The notes below the pieces were generated by a model. It did not search any database, had not been told where the DNA came from, and worked only from the letters and a program-made list of their open reading frames with translations. The position numbers and the translations under genes are program-made. A stretch of 14,846 nt of DNA from Pseudomonadota bacterium (lineage in GTDB: Bacteria; Pseudomonadota; Alphaproteobacteria; Rhodospirillales; Magnetospirillaceae): positions 1 through 14,846 of the forward strand of contig JAFAAW010000022.1 in the NCBI GenBank assembly GCA_023426365.1, in the 5' to 3' direction. Shown here piece after piece: positions 9,063 through 14,846 of this stretch. Numbering within the stretch: the first letter of the stretch is position 1; each line of letters starts with the position of its first letter.

Positions 9063-9635
9063 ATGGGTGTTGCCATCTTTCTGGCGGTGGGGGCCGCCGC
9101 CCTTTTGGTGCCGGCCGCGGCGCTCGCCCATCTGCCGCCCAGCAAAGGGGGGCGGGCGGCGCTGGCCGCCTTCAATGGCCTGGACCGCGACGGCGACCGG
9201 GCCGTGACCCTGGTGGAGTTGCGGGCGCGCGGCCGGGAGAAGGGCGCCGAGATGCTGTTCATCATGCTGGATGCCGATGGCGACGGCCGGCTGGAGATCG
9301 CGGAACTGGGGGCGGCCTCGGGCGCCCTGCTGGCCCGCTTCGACGCCTATGATGTCGACAAGGACGGGGTGGTCACCCGCCGCGAATTCCCCAATTTCGT
9401 CGATCCCTTGCTGCTCGAGGCGCTGGACCGCGACCGCGACGGCCGGCTGGCGCTGTCCGAGGTGCGGCCCAGCTTTGCCGGCGCGCAGGCGCGCACCCTG
9501 CCGGCGGCCCAGCCCCGTCCCGCCCGCCCGGCGGCCAAGCCCGCGCCGCAGGCATGGTGCTATGTGACCGGCTTCGGCGACAACAAGTGGATCATCGAGG
9601 CGCCGGTGATGTGGGACGCCTGCCGCACGCGATGA
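9063..9635 (+). CDS. Exported EF-hand protein with Cys-containing tail
   Basis: Encodes 190 residues; a strong AAGGAGGAAA site ends just before the ATG. The signal peptide ends near AAALA (residue 22). Four EF-hand loops follow, starting at D41, D70, D97 and D122, each ending in Glu (E52, E81, E108, E133). Loops 2-4 are canonical; loop 1 has R46 in place of the usual Gly at position 6, which may weaken Ca2+ binding. A Pro/Ala-rich linker (about 145-162) leads to a short tail with C164 and C187 and several aromatics (WCYVTGF, DNKWIIE, VMWDAC), probably a disulfide-closed mini-domain in the periplasm. It shares the four-hand plan of the preceding gene, but differs in spacing between hands 1 and 2 and in the tail. 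I do not recognise a named family for the tail. Confidence 0.83.
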   Translation: MGVAIFLAVGAAALLVPAAALAHLPPSKGGRAALAAFNGLDRDGDRAVTLVELRARGREKGAEMLFIMLDADGDGRLEIAELGAASGALLARFDAYDVDKDGVVTRREFPNFVDPLLLEALDRDRDGRLALSEVRPSFAGAQARTLPAAQPRPARPAAKPAPQAWCYVTGFGDNKWIIEAPVMWDACRTR

Positions 9636-9691
9636 TGGCAACGGCGCCCGCATGGTGGTTCAATGGGGCATGCTGACCAAAGGATGCCGCC

Positions 9692-10198
9692 ATGTCCCGT
9701 CCCGTTCTTGCCGTGCTGCTTGCCTGCGCCGTCGCCTGTCCCGCCATGGCCGCCGATAGCCAAAAGGGCAAGGGCGCGGGCACCGTCATCCTGTCCGATC
9801 CCGCTCAGGGGCGGACCATCGGCAAGGTGGACGGTGAAACGGTGGTGTTGCAGGACACCGCCAACGGCACGGTGGGGCGGATCGGCAAGGACAAGGTGCT
9901 GCTGCACAGCGACGGCAAGGGCAACACCATGGGCAAGGTGGGCAAGGACACGGTGTTCTGCCACACCAACCCCGCCACCGGCCTCACCTTGTGCAAATTG
10001 CCCTCAGGGGCAGGGGTGGCGGCCGTTCCGGGCGTCGCACAGCGACACGGTGCGGGCGAACTCGCCCCAGCGCGTGAGCATGTCGGGCGGAAAGGCCGGC
10101 GCCTGGTCCTTGCTGAAGGCGGGGCCGCGCCACTGCCGCTGCACCACGTACAGGGCGTCGCGGCCGCGGATGGCCTGGATCAGCGCGAAACTGCCTAA
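9692..10198 (+). CDS. Small exported repeat protein, 3' end overlaps antisense gene
   Basis: Encodes 168 residues as it stands. AAGGA (9679-9683) lies 8 nt upstream of the ATG. A signal peptide (cleavage after AMA, residue 20) is followed by imperfect repeats of 18-20 residues from about residue 31 to 99. Each has the form (I/V/M)G(K/R)(V/I)(D/G)(G/K)(E/D)-x-V then a polar turn ending in T; examples are IGKVDGETVVL, VGRIGKDKVLL and MGKVGKDTVFC. C90 and C101 could pair. After LCK (residue 102) the character changes abruptly to an Ala/Gly/Arg/His-rich sequence that is simply the complement of the opposite-strand gene. The natural protein may be 102 residues, with its stop lost: codon 103 is TTG, one substitution from TAG. 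No family is recognised. Confidence 0.6.
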   Translation: MSRPVLAVLLACAVACPAMAADSQKGKGAGTVILSDPAQGRTIGKVDGETVVLQDTANGTVGRIGKDKVLLHSDGKGNTMGKVGKDTVFCHTNPATGLTLCKLPSGAGVAAVPGVAQRHGAGELAPAREHVGRKGRRLVLAEGGAAPLPLHHVQGVAAADGLDQRETA

Positions 10199-10579
10199 GC
10201 CCGAGTTGCGTCCCCGCGTGCAGGTGACGGTGACTGTGGCCGACGGATAGCCGTTGTTCTGGGTTTCGGCGACCGGTCCCGGCCCGGCCGCTTCGCAATT
10301 GTCGCGGCTGTAGGCGATGATGCCCTCGACGAAGCTGCGCGCCGACTGGTCCGATTGCGGATACATCTGGACGGTGATCGCCTCGCTCCACTGGGCGTCG
10401 CTTTCGCCCGGCGGGAACAGGCGCGACACCACCATCTTCTCGCCGCGCTGGACGGGGACCGCGCTCCAGCCGGCGGGCGCGTTCATCAACAGGCGCTCGC
10501 CCATGGTGTTGCTTTGCTGGGCGTAAGCCGGCAGGGCGGCCGCCACGGCGAAAAGGGCGGCAAGGGCGGTCAGGCGCAT
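10004..10579 (-). CDS. Exported protein of unknown function, downstream of mutY
   Basis: Encodes 191 residues. AGGAG lies 7 nt before the ATG at 10579, and the mutY stop is only 11 nt upstream, so the two are very probably cotranscribed. The signal peptide is clear (Arg2, Ala/Leu core, AYA cleavage near residue 20). The mature part opens with MGERLLMNAPAGWSAV and contains FPPGESDAQWSEAITVQMYP, a pattern I associate only loosely with small periplasmic proteins of mixed alpha/beta fold. Four cysteines (C95, C120, C181, C190) could form two disulfides, in keeping with the DsbA-like gene nearby. No enzyme motif is visible. Its last 195 nt lie opposite the 3' part of the plus-strand repeat protein. 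A real gene is likely; its function is not known. Confidence 0.75.
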   Translation of the reverse strand: MRLTALAALFAVAAALPAYAQQSNTMGERLLMNAPAGWSAVPVQRGEKMVVSRLFPPGESDAQWSEAITVQMYPQSDQSARSFVEGIIAYSRDNCEAAGPGPVAETQNNGYPSATVTVTCTRGRNSGLGSFALIQAIRGRDALYVVQRQWRGPAFSKDQAPAFPPDMLTRWGEFARTVSLCDARNGRHPCP

Positions 10580-10590
10580 GATGTCGGCTC

Positions 10591-11655
10591 CTAATAAGCC
10601 TTGGCCAGGGCGTGGCGGACCACCTTGCGCATGACGGTGGGCAACGCCTGGTCGCCCAGCCGGTCCAGCGGGCACCAGATGCCGCGCGCCAGCGGGTTGG
10701 CCCCGGTGCGCGCCGCCGCCAGACGCAGTTCCAGGTGGAAATGGGTGAAGGTGTGGCGCACCACCCCGGGCAGCAGCCGCCACTGGGCGCAAAGCGGCGC
10801 CTCGGGCTGGGCGTCGTCCAGCGCCCACAGGCCGTCCTCGCGCCAGGGGGTCGAGGGGATTTCCATCATGCCGCCCAGCAAGCCGGCCGGCGGGCGGCGG
10901 CGCAGCAGCACCGCGCCGTCCTTGCGCACGGTCCAGAAGGCGATGCCGTGCCGGGTCGGGCGTTCGGCCTTTTCCACCTTAGCCGGCAGGCTCGCCTCGA
11001 TCCCCTGCTTGCGGCCGTCGCAATCGTCGCGCCACGGGCACAATCCGCATGCCGGGTTGCGCGGGGTGCAGATGGTGGCGCCCAGATCCATCACCGCCTG
11101 GGCGTAATCGCCGCAGCGCTCGTCGGGGGTCAGCGTGGCCGCCAATTGTTTCAGGCTGGATTTGGCGCCGGGCAGCGGGGCGGTCACGGCGAACAGCCGC
11201 GCCATCACCCGCTCCACGTTGCCGTCCACCACGGTCGCCTTGCGGCCGAAGGCGATGGCGGCAATGGCGGCGGCGGTATAGTCGCCCACCCCCGGCAGGG
11301 TGCGCAGATCGGCCTCGTCGTCGGGGAAACGTCCGCCGCGCCGTTCCGCCACCGCCTGGGCGCATTTGTGAAGGTTGCGCGCCCGCGCGTAATAGCCCAG
11401 GCCCGCCCAGGCATGCATCACGTCCTCGACGGGCGCCTGGGCCAGCGCCTCGACGGTGGGCCAGCGGTCCAGGAAACGCAGGAAATAGGGGGCGACCGCC
11501 TGCACGGTGGTCTGCTGCAACATGACCTCGGACAGCCAGACCCGATAGGGATCGGCGGTCTCGCCGGGCCGGGCGCGCCACGGCAGCACGCGGGCATGAC
11601 GGTCGTACCACGAAAGCAGGCGGGCGGAGAGGAGGGAGGGGGCGGACGCGGGCAT
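10591..11655 (-). CDS. mutY: A/G-specific adenine DNA glycosylase MutY
   Basis: Encodes 354 residues, the normal length. It removes adenine mispaired with 8-oxoguanine in base excision repair. The catalytic glutamate is E43 (SEVMLQQT). The helix-hairpin-helix is LPGVGDYTAAAI (120-131), and the active-site aspartate D144 lies in VDGNVERV. The 4Fe-4S ligands follow the C-x6-C-x2-C-x5-C pattern (C196, C203, C206, C212). The C-terminal third matches the NUDIX-like domain that reads 8-oxoG, including the stretch from about 240 with LLRRRPPAGLLGGMMEIPST. No ribosome site precedes the ATG at 11655, and a TATGCT box ends 6 nt upstream, so a leaderless start is possible. It is divergent from dciA and followed at 11 nt by an exported protein gene. 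Confidence 0.97.
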   Translation of the reverse strand: MPASAPSLLSARLLSWYDRHARVLPWRARPGETADPYRVWLSEVMLQQTTVQAVAPYFLRFLDRWPTVEALAQAPVEDVMHAWAGLGYYARARNLHKCAQAVAERRGGRFPDDEADLRTLPGVGDYTAAAIAAIAFGRKATVVDGNVERVMARLFAVTAPLPGAKSSLKQLAATLTPDERCGDYAQAVMDLGATICTPRNPACGLCPWRDDCDGRKQGIEASLPAKVEKAERPTRHGIAFWTVRKDGAVLLRRRPPAGLLGGMMEIPSTPWREDGLWALDDAQPEAPLCAQWRLLPGVVRHTFTHFHLELRLAAARTGANPLARGIWCPLDRLGDQALPTVMRKVVRHALAKAY

Positions 11656-11690
11656 GGCGCGAGCATAGTGGAAATCGTATCTTTTCCGCC
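11656..11690. promoter_or_regulatory. 35-nt divergent mutY / dciA start region
   Basis: Only 35 nt separate the two divergent start codons. On the minus strand TATGCT (11667-11662) ends 6 nt before the mutY ATG. On the plus strand TATCTT (11678-11683) ends 7 nt before the dciA ATG. Neither start has a Shine-Dalgarno sequence, so both transcripts may begin at or beside the start codon. No good -35 boxes are seen at the expected distance, which lies inside the opposite gene. The two polymerase sites would overlap and could exclude one another. Confidence 0.35.
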
Positions 11691-12197
11691 ATGAGCAAGA
11701 ACGACCCCAAGGCGCGCGACGACGACCGCCGCATCCAGGGCATGGTGTCCATCGCCGTGCCGGCCGACCGCATCACCCGGCCGGTGTTCGGCAGGCACGG
11801 TTTCGTGTCGGGCGCGCTGGTGGTGGATTGGGCGGCCATCGTGGGATCGGCGGTGGCGTCGCACACCCTGCCGCTGCGCATCAAGTTCCCGCCGAAGGAA
11901 CGCGGCGACGGCGTGCTGGAGATCAAGGTGGCCTCCAGCGCCTTCGCCACCGAATTGCAGCACCTGGAACCGCTGGTGATCGAGCGTATCAACGGCTATT
12001 TCGGCTGGAACGCGGTGGCCCGGCTCAGGATGCGGCACGGTCCGCTGCCCAAGCGCCAGGGACTGCGCCCGCCGCCCCCCGAACCCGACCCCGAAGCGGC
12101 CGCCCGCCTGGACAGCGTGCTGTCCAAGGTGGACGATCCCCGCCTGCGCGAGGTGCTGGAACGGCTGGGCAAATACGTCGCTGCCAGGAAAGGCTGA
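11691..12197 (+). CDS. dciA: DciA-family (DUF721) replicative helicase loader
   Basis: Encodes 168 residues. The DUF721/DciA domain covers about residues 25-120. It has the conserved tryptophan in VVDWAAIVG and then HTLPLRIKFPP, LEIKVASSAFATELQH and IERINGYFGWNAVARLRMRHG, the usual order of the KH-like fold. In bacteria that lack DnaC/DnaI, DciA brings the replicative helicase DnaB to the origin. A Pro-rich linker (GLRPPPPEPDPE) leads to a C-terminal helix (about 137-165) that in this family may contact the helicase. The first 20 residues are charged and probably flexible. The position between mutY and the dsbA/smc pair is one I associate with alphaproteobacteria. Probably leaderless, since no ribosome site precedes the ATG. 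Confidence 0.85.
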   Translation: MSKNDPKARDDDRRIQGMVSIAVPADRITRPVFGRHGFVSGALVVDWAAIVGSAVASHTLPLRIKFPPKERGDGVLEIKVASSAFATELQHLEPLVIERINGYFGWNAVARLRMRHGPLPKRQGLRPPPPEPDPEAAARLDSVLSKVDDPRLREVLERLGKYVAARKG

Positions 12198-12217
12198 GAG
12201 GCGGCCCCGGACTCTCC

Positions 12218-12246
12218 TTGTTTCGCGCCGTCCTCCCTCCTAATAT
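12218..12246 (+). promoter_or_regulatory. Promoter of the dsbA-like / smc pair
   Basis: TTGTTT (12218-12223) and TAATAT (12241-12246) are separated by exactly 17 nt. The -10 hexamer matches TATAAT in four of six positions and the -35 matches TTGACA in its first three. Initiation near 12253 would give a leader of about 27 nt before the GTG at 12280, with its GGGAGG site. Just upstream, GAGAG (12196-12200) and CTCTC (12213-12217) form a small stem past the dciA stop that could act as a weak terminator. smc has only a 36-nt gap after this gene, so it probably depends on the same promoter. Confidence 0.6.
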
Positions 12247-12279
12247 CCGCACCGCTTTCATCCCGCAGGGAGGTTCAAG

Positions 12280-12885
12280 GTGAAGAACGTCGTCCGCATG
12301 ATCGCCGTGGTGGTGTCGCTGTGTGCTGCCGGCGCCGCCGGCGCCGCCGACAACAAGGCCGATTCCTTCCCCATCGACCGCGTGATGGGCAAGGCCGACG
12401 CCCCCATCACCATCATCGAATACGCCTCGACCACCTGCGGCCATTGCGCCGACCTGCACACCAAAGTGCTGCCCAAGATCAAGGCCGACTGGATCGACAC
12501 CGGCAAGGCCAAGCTGATCTATCGCGATTTCCCCACCGGCCCGGCCCATCTGTCCATCGGCGCCTCCATGATCGCCCATTGCGCCGGTCCCGAGCGCTAT
12601 TTCCCGGTGCTCGGCCTGATCATGGAAAACCAGGAGAAGTGGATGGGCGCGGCCAATCCGCTGGACGGCCTCAAGAAGCTGGTGCGTCTGGCCGGCATGA
12701 CCGGCGAGGACGTGGACGCCTGCCTGGGCCGCCAGGATCTGGCCACCGCCGTGCAGGAACGCGCCCGCGCCGGTAACGCGCTCTACGGCGTCCACGTCAC
12801 CCCGACCCTGATCATCAACGGCACCAAGGTCCAGGGCGCCAATCCCGACGAGATCGAAAAGGCGCTGAAGGCCGCCGTCAAGTAA
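12280..12885 (+). CDS. Periplasmic DsbA-like thiol:disulfide oxidoreductase
   Basis: Encodes 201 residues from a GTG that has GGGAGG (12268-12273) 6 nt upstream; an ATG at 12298 would start within the signal peptide. The signal (Lys2, Arg6, hydrophobic core) is cleaved near AAGA (residue 22). The mature protein is a DsbA/thioredoxin fold: the active motif is C53-G-H-C56 in ASTTCGHCADLH, an inserted helical region follows, and the cis-proline is P175 in HVTPTLIING. The FP(T)GPAHL and GASMIAHC segments are those of the DsbA/BdbD-like DSBA group. It should oxidise or shuffle thiols of exported proteins. Two further cysteines lie in IAHC and DACLG. It precedes smc by 36 nt, an association known in alphaproteobacteria with no obvious functional link. 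Confidence 0.9.
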   Translation: MKNVVRMIAVVVSLCAAGAAGAADNKADSFPIDRVMGKADAPITIIEYASTTCGHCADLHTKVLPKIKADWIDTGKAKLIYRDFPTGPAHLSIGASMIAHCAGPERYFPVLGLIMENQEKWMGAANPLDGLKKLVRLAGMTGEDVDACLGRQDLATAVQERARAGNALYGVHVTPTLIINGTKVQGANPDEIEKALKAAVK

Positions 12886-12921
12886 GGCGCCGGCCGTTCG
12901 ACGGGTGAGGGGGCCCGGCTC

Positions 12922-14846
12922 TTGATCGCCTTTACCAAGCTGCGTCTGTCGGGGTTCAAATCCTTCGTCGATGCCACCGAGCTTCTGATCGAGCCGGGCA
13001 TGACGGGGGTGGTCGGCCCCAACGGATGTGGCAAGTCGAACCTGATCGAGGCGCTGCGCTGGGTCATGGGCGAGACGTCGGCGCGCCAGATGCGCGGCGG
13101 CGAGATGGACGACGTCATCTTCGGCGGCACGTCCAGCCGCCCTGCCCGCAATCTGGCCGAGGTGGGGGTGTGCCTCGACAATTCGCACCGCGCCGCGCCG
13201 CCGCAATATGAAGTGGACGAGCTTGAGATCATCCGCCGCATCGAACGCGGCCAGGGATCGGCCTATCGCATCAACGGCAAGGACGTGCGCGCCCGCGACG
13301 TCCAATTGCTGTTCGCCGACGCTTCGACCGGCGCGCGCTCCTCGGGTCTGGTCAGTCAGGGTCGCGTCGGCGCGCTGATCAACGCCAAGCCGTCGGAACG
13401 GCGCGGCCTGCTGGAGGAAGCGGCCGGGATTTCCGGCCTTTATTCCCGCCGGCACGAGGCCGAGCTGCGCCTCAAGAACGCCGAAGGCAACCTGGAACGC
13501 CTCGACGACGTGCTGGCCACGCTGGACGAGCAACTGAAAAGCCTGCAGAAGCAGGCGCGTCAGGCCGTGCGCTACCGCACCATCTCCGAACAGATCAAGG
13601 CCATCGAGGCCCAGCTTCTGTACCTGCAATGGCTGGAGGCGCTGGCAACCATCGATGCCGCCCGCGCCGCCATGAAGGACGCGGACCTGCGGGTCGAGGA
13701 AGCCACCGAACTGGCCGCCGTCGCCGCCACCCGCCAGGCCGAGACCGCCGCCGGGCTGCCCGAGCTGCGCCGCCGCGACGCCGAAGTCCAGGGCGCCTTC
13801 CAGCGCCTGCTGGTCGAGCGCGAGCAGTTGGAGGGCGAGGAAGGCCGCCTGGCCGAAATCCGCCGCGACCTGGAGGCCCGGCTGGCCCAGGCCGCCAGCG
13901 ACCTGCAAAAGGAACATGCCCGCGCCGCCGACGCCGAAGGCGCGGTGGAACGTCTGGCCGCCGAGGAGGCCGCCATTCGCGCGGCGGCCGAGGGCGAGGA
14001 CGACGCGCGCGAGGCGGCCGATGCCGCGGTGGAGGAAGCCGCGGCCGGCGTGGCGGCCGTGGAAAAGGATCTGGCCCGGGTGATGGAGGAGGTGGCCGCC
14101 GCCGACGCCGAACGCGCCGCCGCCCTGCGCCGCCTGACCGAGGCCGAGACCCGCCGCGACCGTCTCAAGGAACGGCTGGTCCAGGTCGAGGGGCAAAAGG
14201 CCCAGGCCGAGCAGGAGGGCGTGGACCGTGCCGAACTGACGGCGGCCGAAATGGATCTGGAATCGGCGCTGGAATACCTGGAGGAAAGCCGCGCCGAGGC
14301 CGAGGAATGGGACAAGCGGCGCATCCAGGCCATGGCGGCGCGCGAATCCGCCCGCGACGCCTTCCAGGCGGCCAGCACCGCCCGCTCGCGCCTCAAGGCC
14401 GAGGCCGACGCCCTTAATAATGTGCTGGCCCAAGGCAAGGTGGGCGACCACCCGCCGGTGCTGGACGCCATCAGCGCGGCCGGCGGCTACGAACCGGCCC
14501 TGGCCGCCGCCCTGGGCGACGACCTTGGCGCCTCGCTCGACACCGCCGCGCCCCTGCACTGGCTGGCGCTGCCGCCGCTCGACGGCGCGCCCGCCCTGCC
14601 GGCGGGGGCCGAGCCGCTGGCCCGCTTCGTCACCGCGCCGCCCGCTTTGGCGCGCCGCCTGTCGCAGGTGGGCGTGGTGGCGTCGGTGGCCGATGCCGAA
14701 GCCTTGCGGCCGTCCCTGTCGGCCGGCCAGCGTCTGGTCACCCGCGACGGCGACCTGATCCGCTGGGACGGCTATACCGCGCGGTCGGGCGCCCCCAGCC
14801 CCATGGCCCTGCGCCTGGCCCAGCGCAACCGCCTGCGCGAGCTGGA
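12922..14846 (+). CDS. smc: Chromosome segregation ATPase SMC, 5' part
   Basis: Encodes the first 641 residues; the gene runs off the window. The start is a TTG at 12922 with GGTGAGGGGG (12904-12913) 8 nt upstream. No ATG or GTG lies in frame between it and the dsbA stop, which is in the same frame at 12883-12885. Without this TTG the conserved opening FTKLRLSGFKSF would be cut. Walker A is GPNGCGKS (32-39), followed by LIEALRWVMGE. The Q-loop region reads GLVSQGRVGALINAKPSERR, and EEAAGIS follows. A long Ala/Glu/Arg-rich coiled coil covers about 165-500. The hinge starts near 505 (VGDHPPVLDAI) and is still incomplete at the edge. SMC with ScpA/ScpB organises the chromosome; the second coil, signature motif and Walker B lie beyond the window. 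Confidence 0.96.
   Translation, partial: MIAFTKLRLSGFKSFVDATELLIEPGMTGVVGPNGCGKSNLIEALRWVMGETSARQMRGGEMDDVIFGGTSSRPARNLAEVGVCLDNSHRAAPPQYEVDELEIIRRIERGQGSAYRINGKDVRARDVQLLFADASTGARSSGLVSQGRVGALINAKPSERRGLLEEAAGISGLYSRRHEAELRLKNAEGNLERLDDVLATLDEQLKSLQKQARQAVRYRTISEQIKAIEAQLLYLQWLEALATIDAARAAMKDADLRVEEATELAAVAATRQAETAAGLPELRRRDAEVQGAFQRLLVEREQLEGEEGRLAEIRRDLEARLAQAASDLQKEHARAADAEGAVERLAAEEAAIRAAAEGEDDAREAADAAVEEAAAGVAAVEKDLARVMEEVAAADAERAAALRRLTEAETRRDRLKERLVQVEGQKAQAEQEGVDRAELTAAEMDLESALEYLEESRAEAEEWDKRRIQAMAARESARDAFQAASTARSRLKAEADALNNVLAQGKVGDHPPVLDAISAAGGYEPALAAALGDDLGASLDTAAPLHWLALPPLDGAPALPAGAEPLARFVTAPPALARRLSQVGVVASVADAEALRPSLSAGQRLVTRDGDLIRWDGYTARSGAPSPMALRLAQRNRLREL

Noticed and set aside
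12280..12360. Lipoprotein signal for the DsbA-like protein because of Cys15
   Set aside because: The residues before the cysteine (VSLC) do not fit a lipobox, since Leu at -1 is not accepted. A normal signal-peptidase I site follows near residue 22.
12025..14559. Minus-strand open frame of 844 codons opposite the dciA, dsbA-like and smc genes
   Set aside because: It spans three genuine plus-strand genes and their gaps, which no real gene would do, and it encodes Gly/Leu/Gln/Ala-rich sequence typical of antisense frames in GC-rich DNA.

Overview
The window is very GC-rich, about two thirds or more by eye. Its gene content and order fit an alphaproteobacterium of the Rhodospirillales, plausibly Magnetospirillum-like. 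The main argument is the cluster mutY / dciA (DUF721) / dsbA-like / smc at the right end, an arrangement I know from alphaproteobacterial chromosomes. Strong Shine-Dalgarno-supported starts, GTG/TTG starts and long antisense open frames are what such a genome produces. I see no phage genes, IS elements, CRISPR array or integrase, so this looks like chromosomal backbone with a few lineage-specific genes.

Left edge (1-945): an unresolved edge, a 55-residue single-pass membrane protein, a tRNA-Thr(CGT) on the minus strand with encoded CCA and a very clear promoter, and a small TerB-like protein on the minus strand. Signalling block (1089-5557, plus strand): a stand-alone CheY-type receiver overlaps a two-site CheC phosphatase by 4 nt. 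Seven nt later comes a three-PAS GGDEF-EAL protein with intact catalytic motifs, and 23 nt after that a secreted trypsin-like protease. The spacing argues for one operon joining a phospho-receiver, its phosphatase, c-di-GMP turnover and possibly an exported protease.

Middle (5613-10579): a minus-strand DinG/XPD-type iron-sulfur helicase with a probable leaderless start, transcribed divergently from two consecutive exported four-EF-hand proteins. These are followed by a small exported repeat protein whose 3' end runs 195 nt antisense into a minus-strand exported protein of unknown function. That protein lies directly downstream of mutY and is probably cotranscribed with it.

Right end (10591-14846): mutY (minus) and dciA (plus) diverge from only 35 nt. 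A consensus-like promoter then drives a periplasmic DsbA-like oxidoreductase (GTG start) and smc (TTG start). smc is cut by the window edge within its hinge. No clearly new multi-gene system is visible. The best candidates for follow-up are the CheY-CheC-c-di-GMP-protease operon, the tandem EF-hand proteins, and the apparent stop-loss/antisense overlap at 9998-10198.
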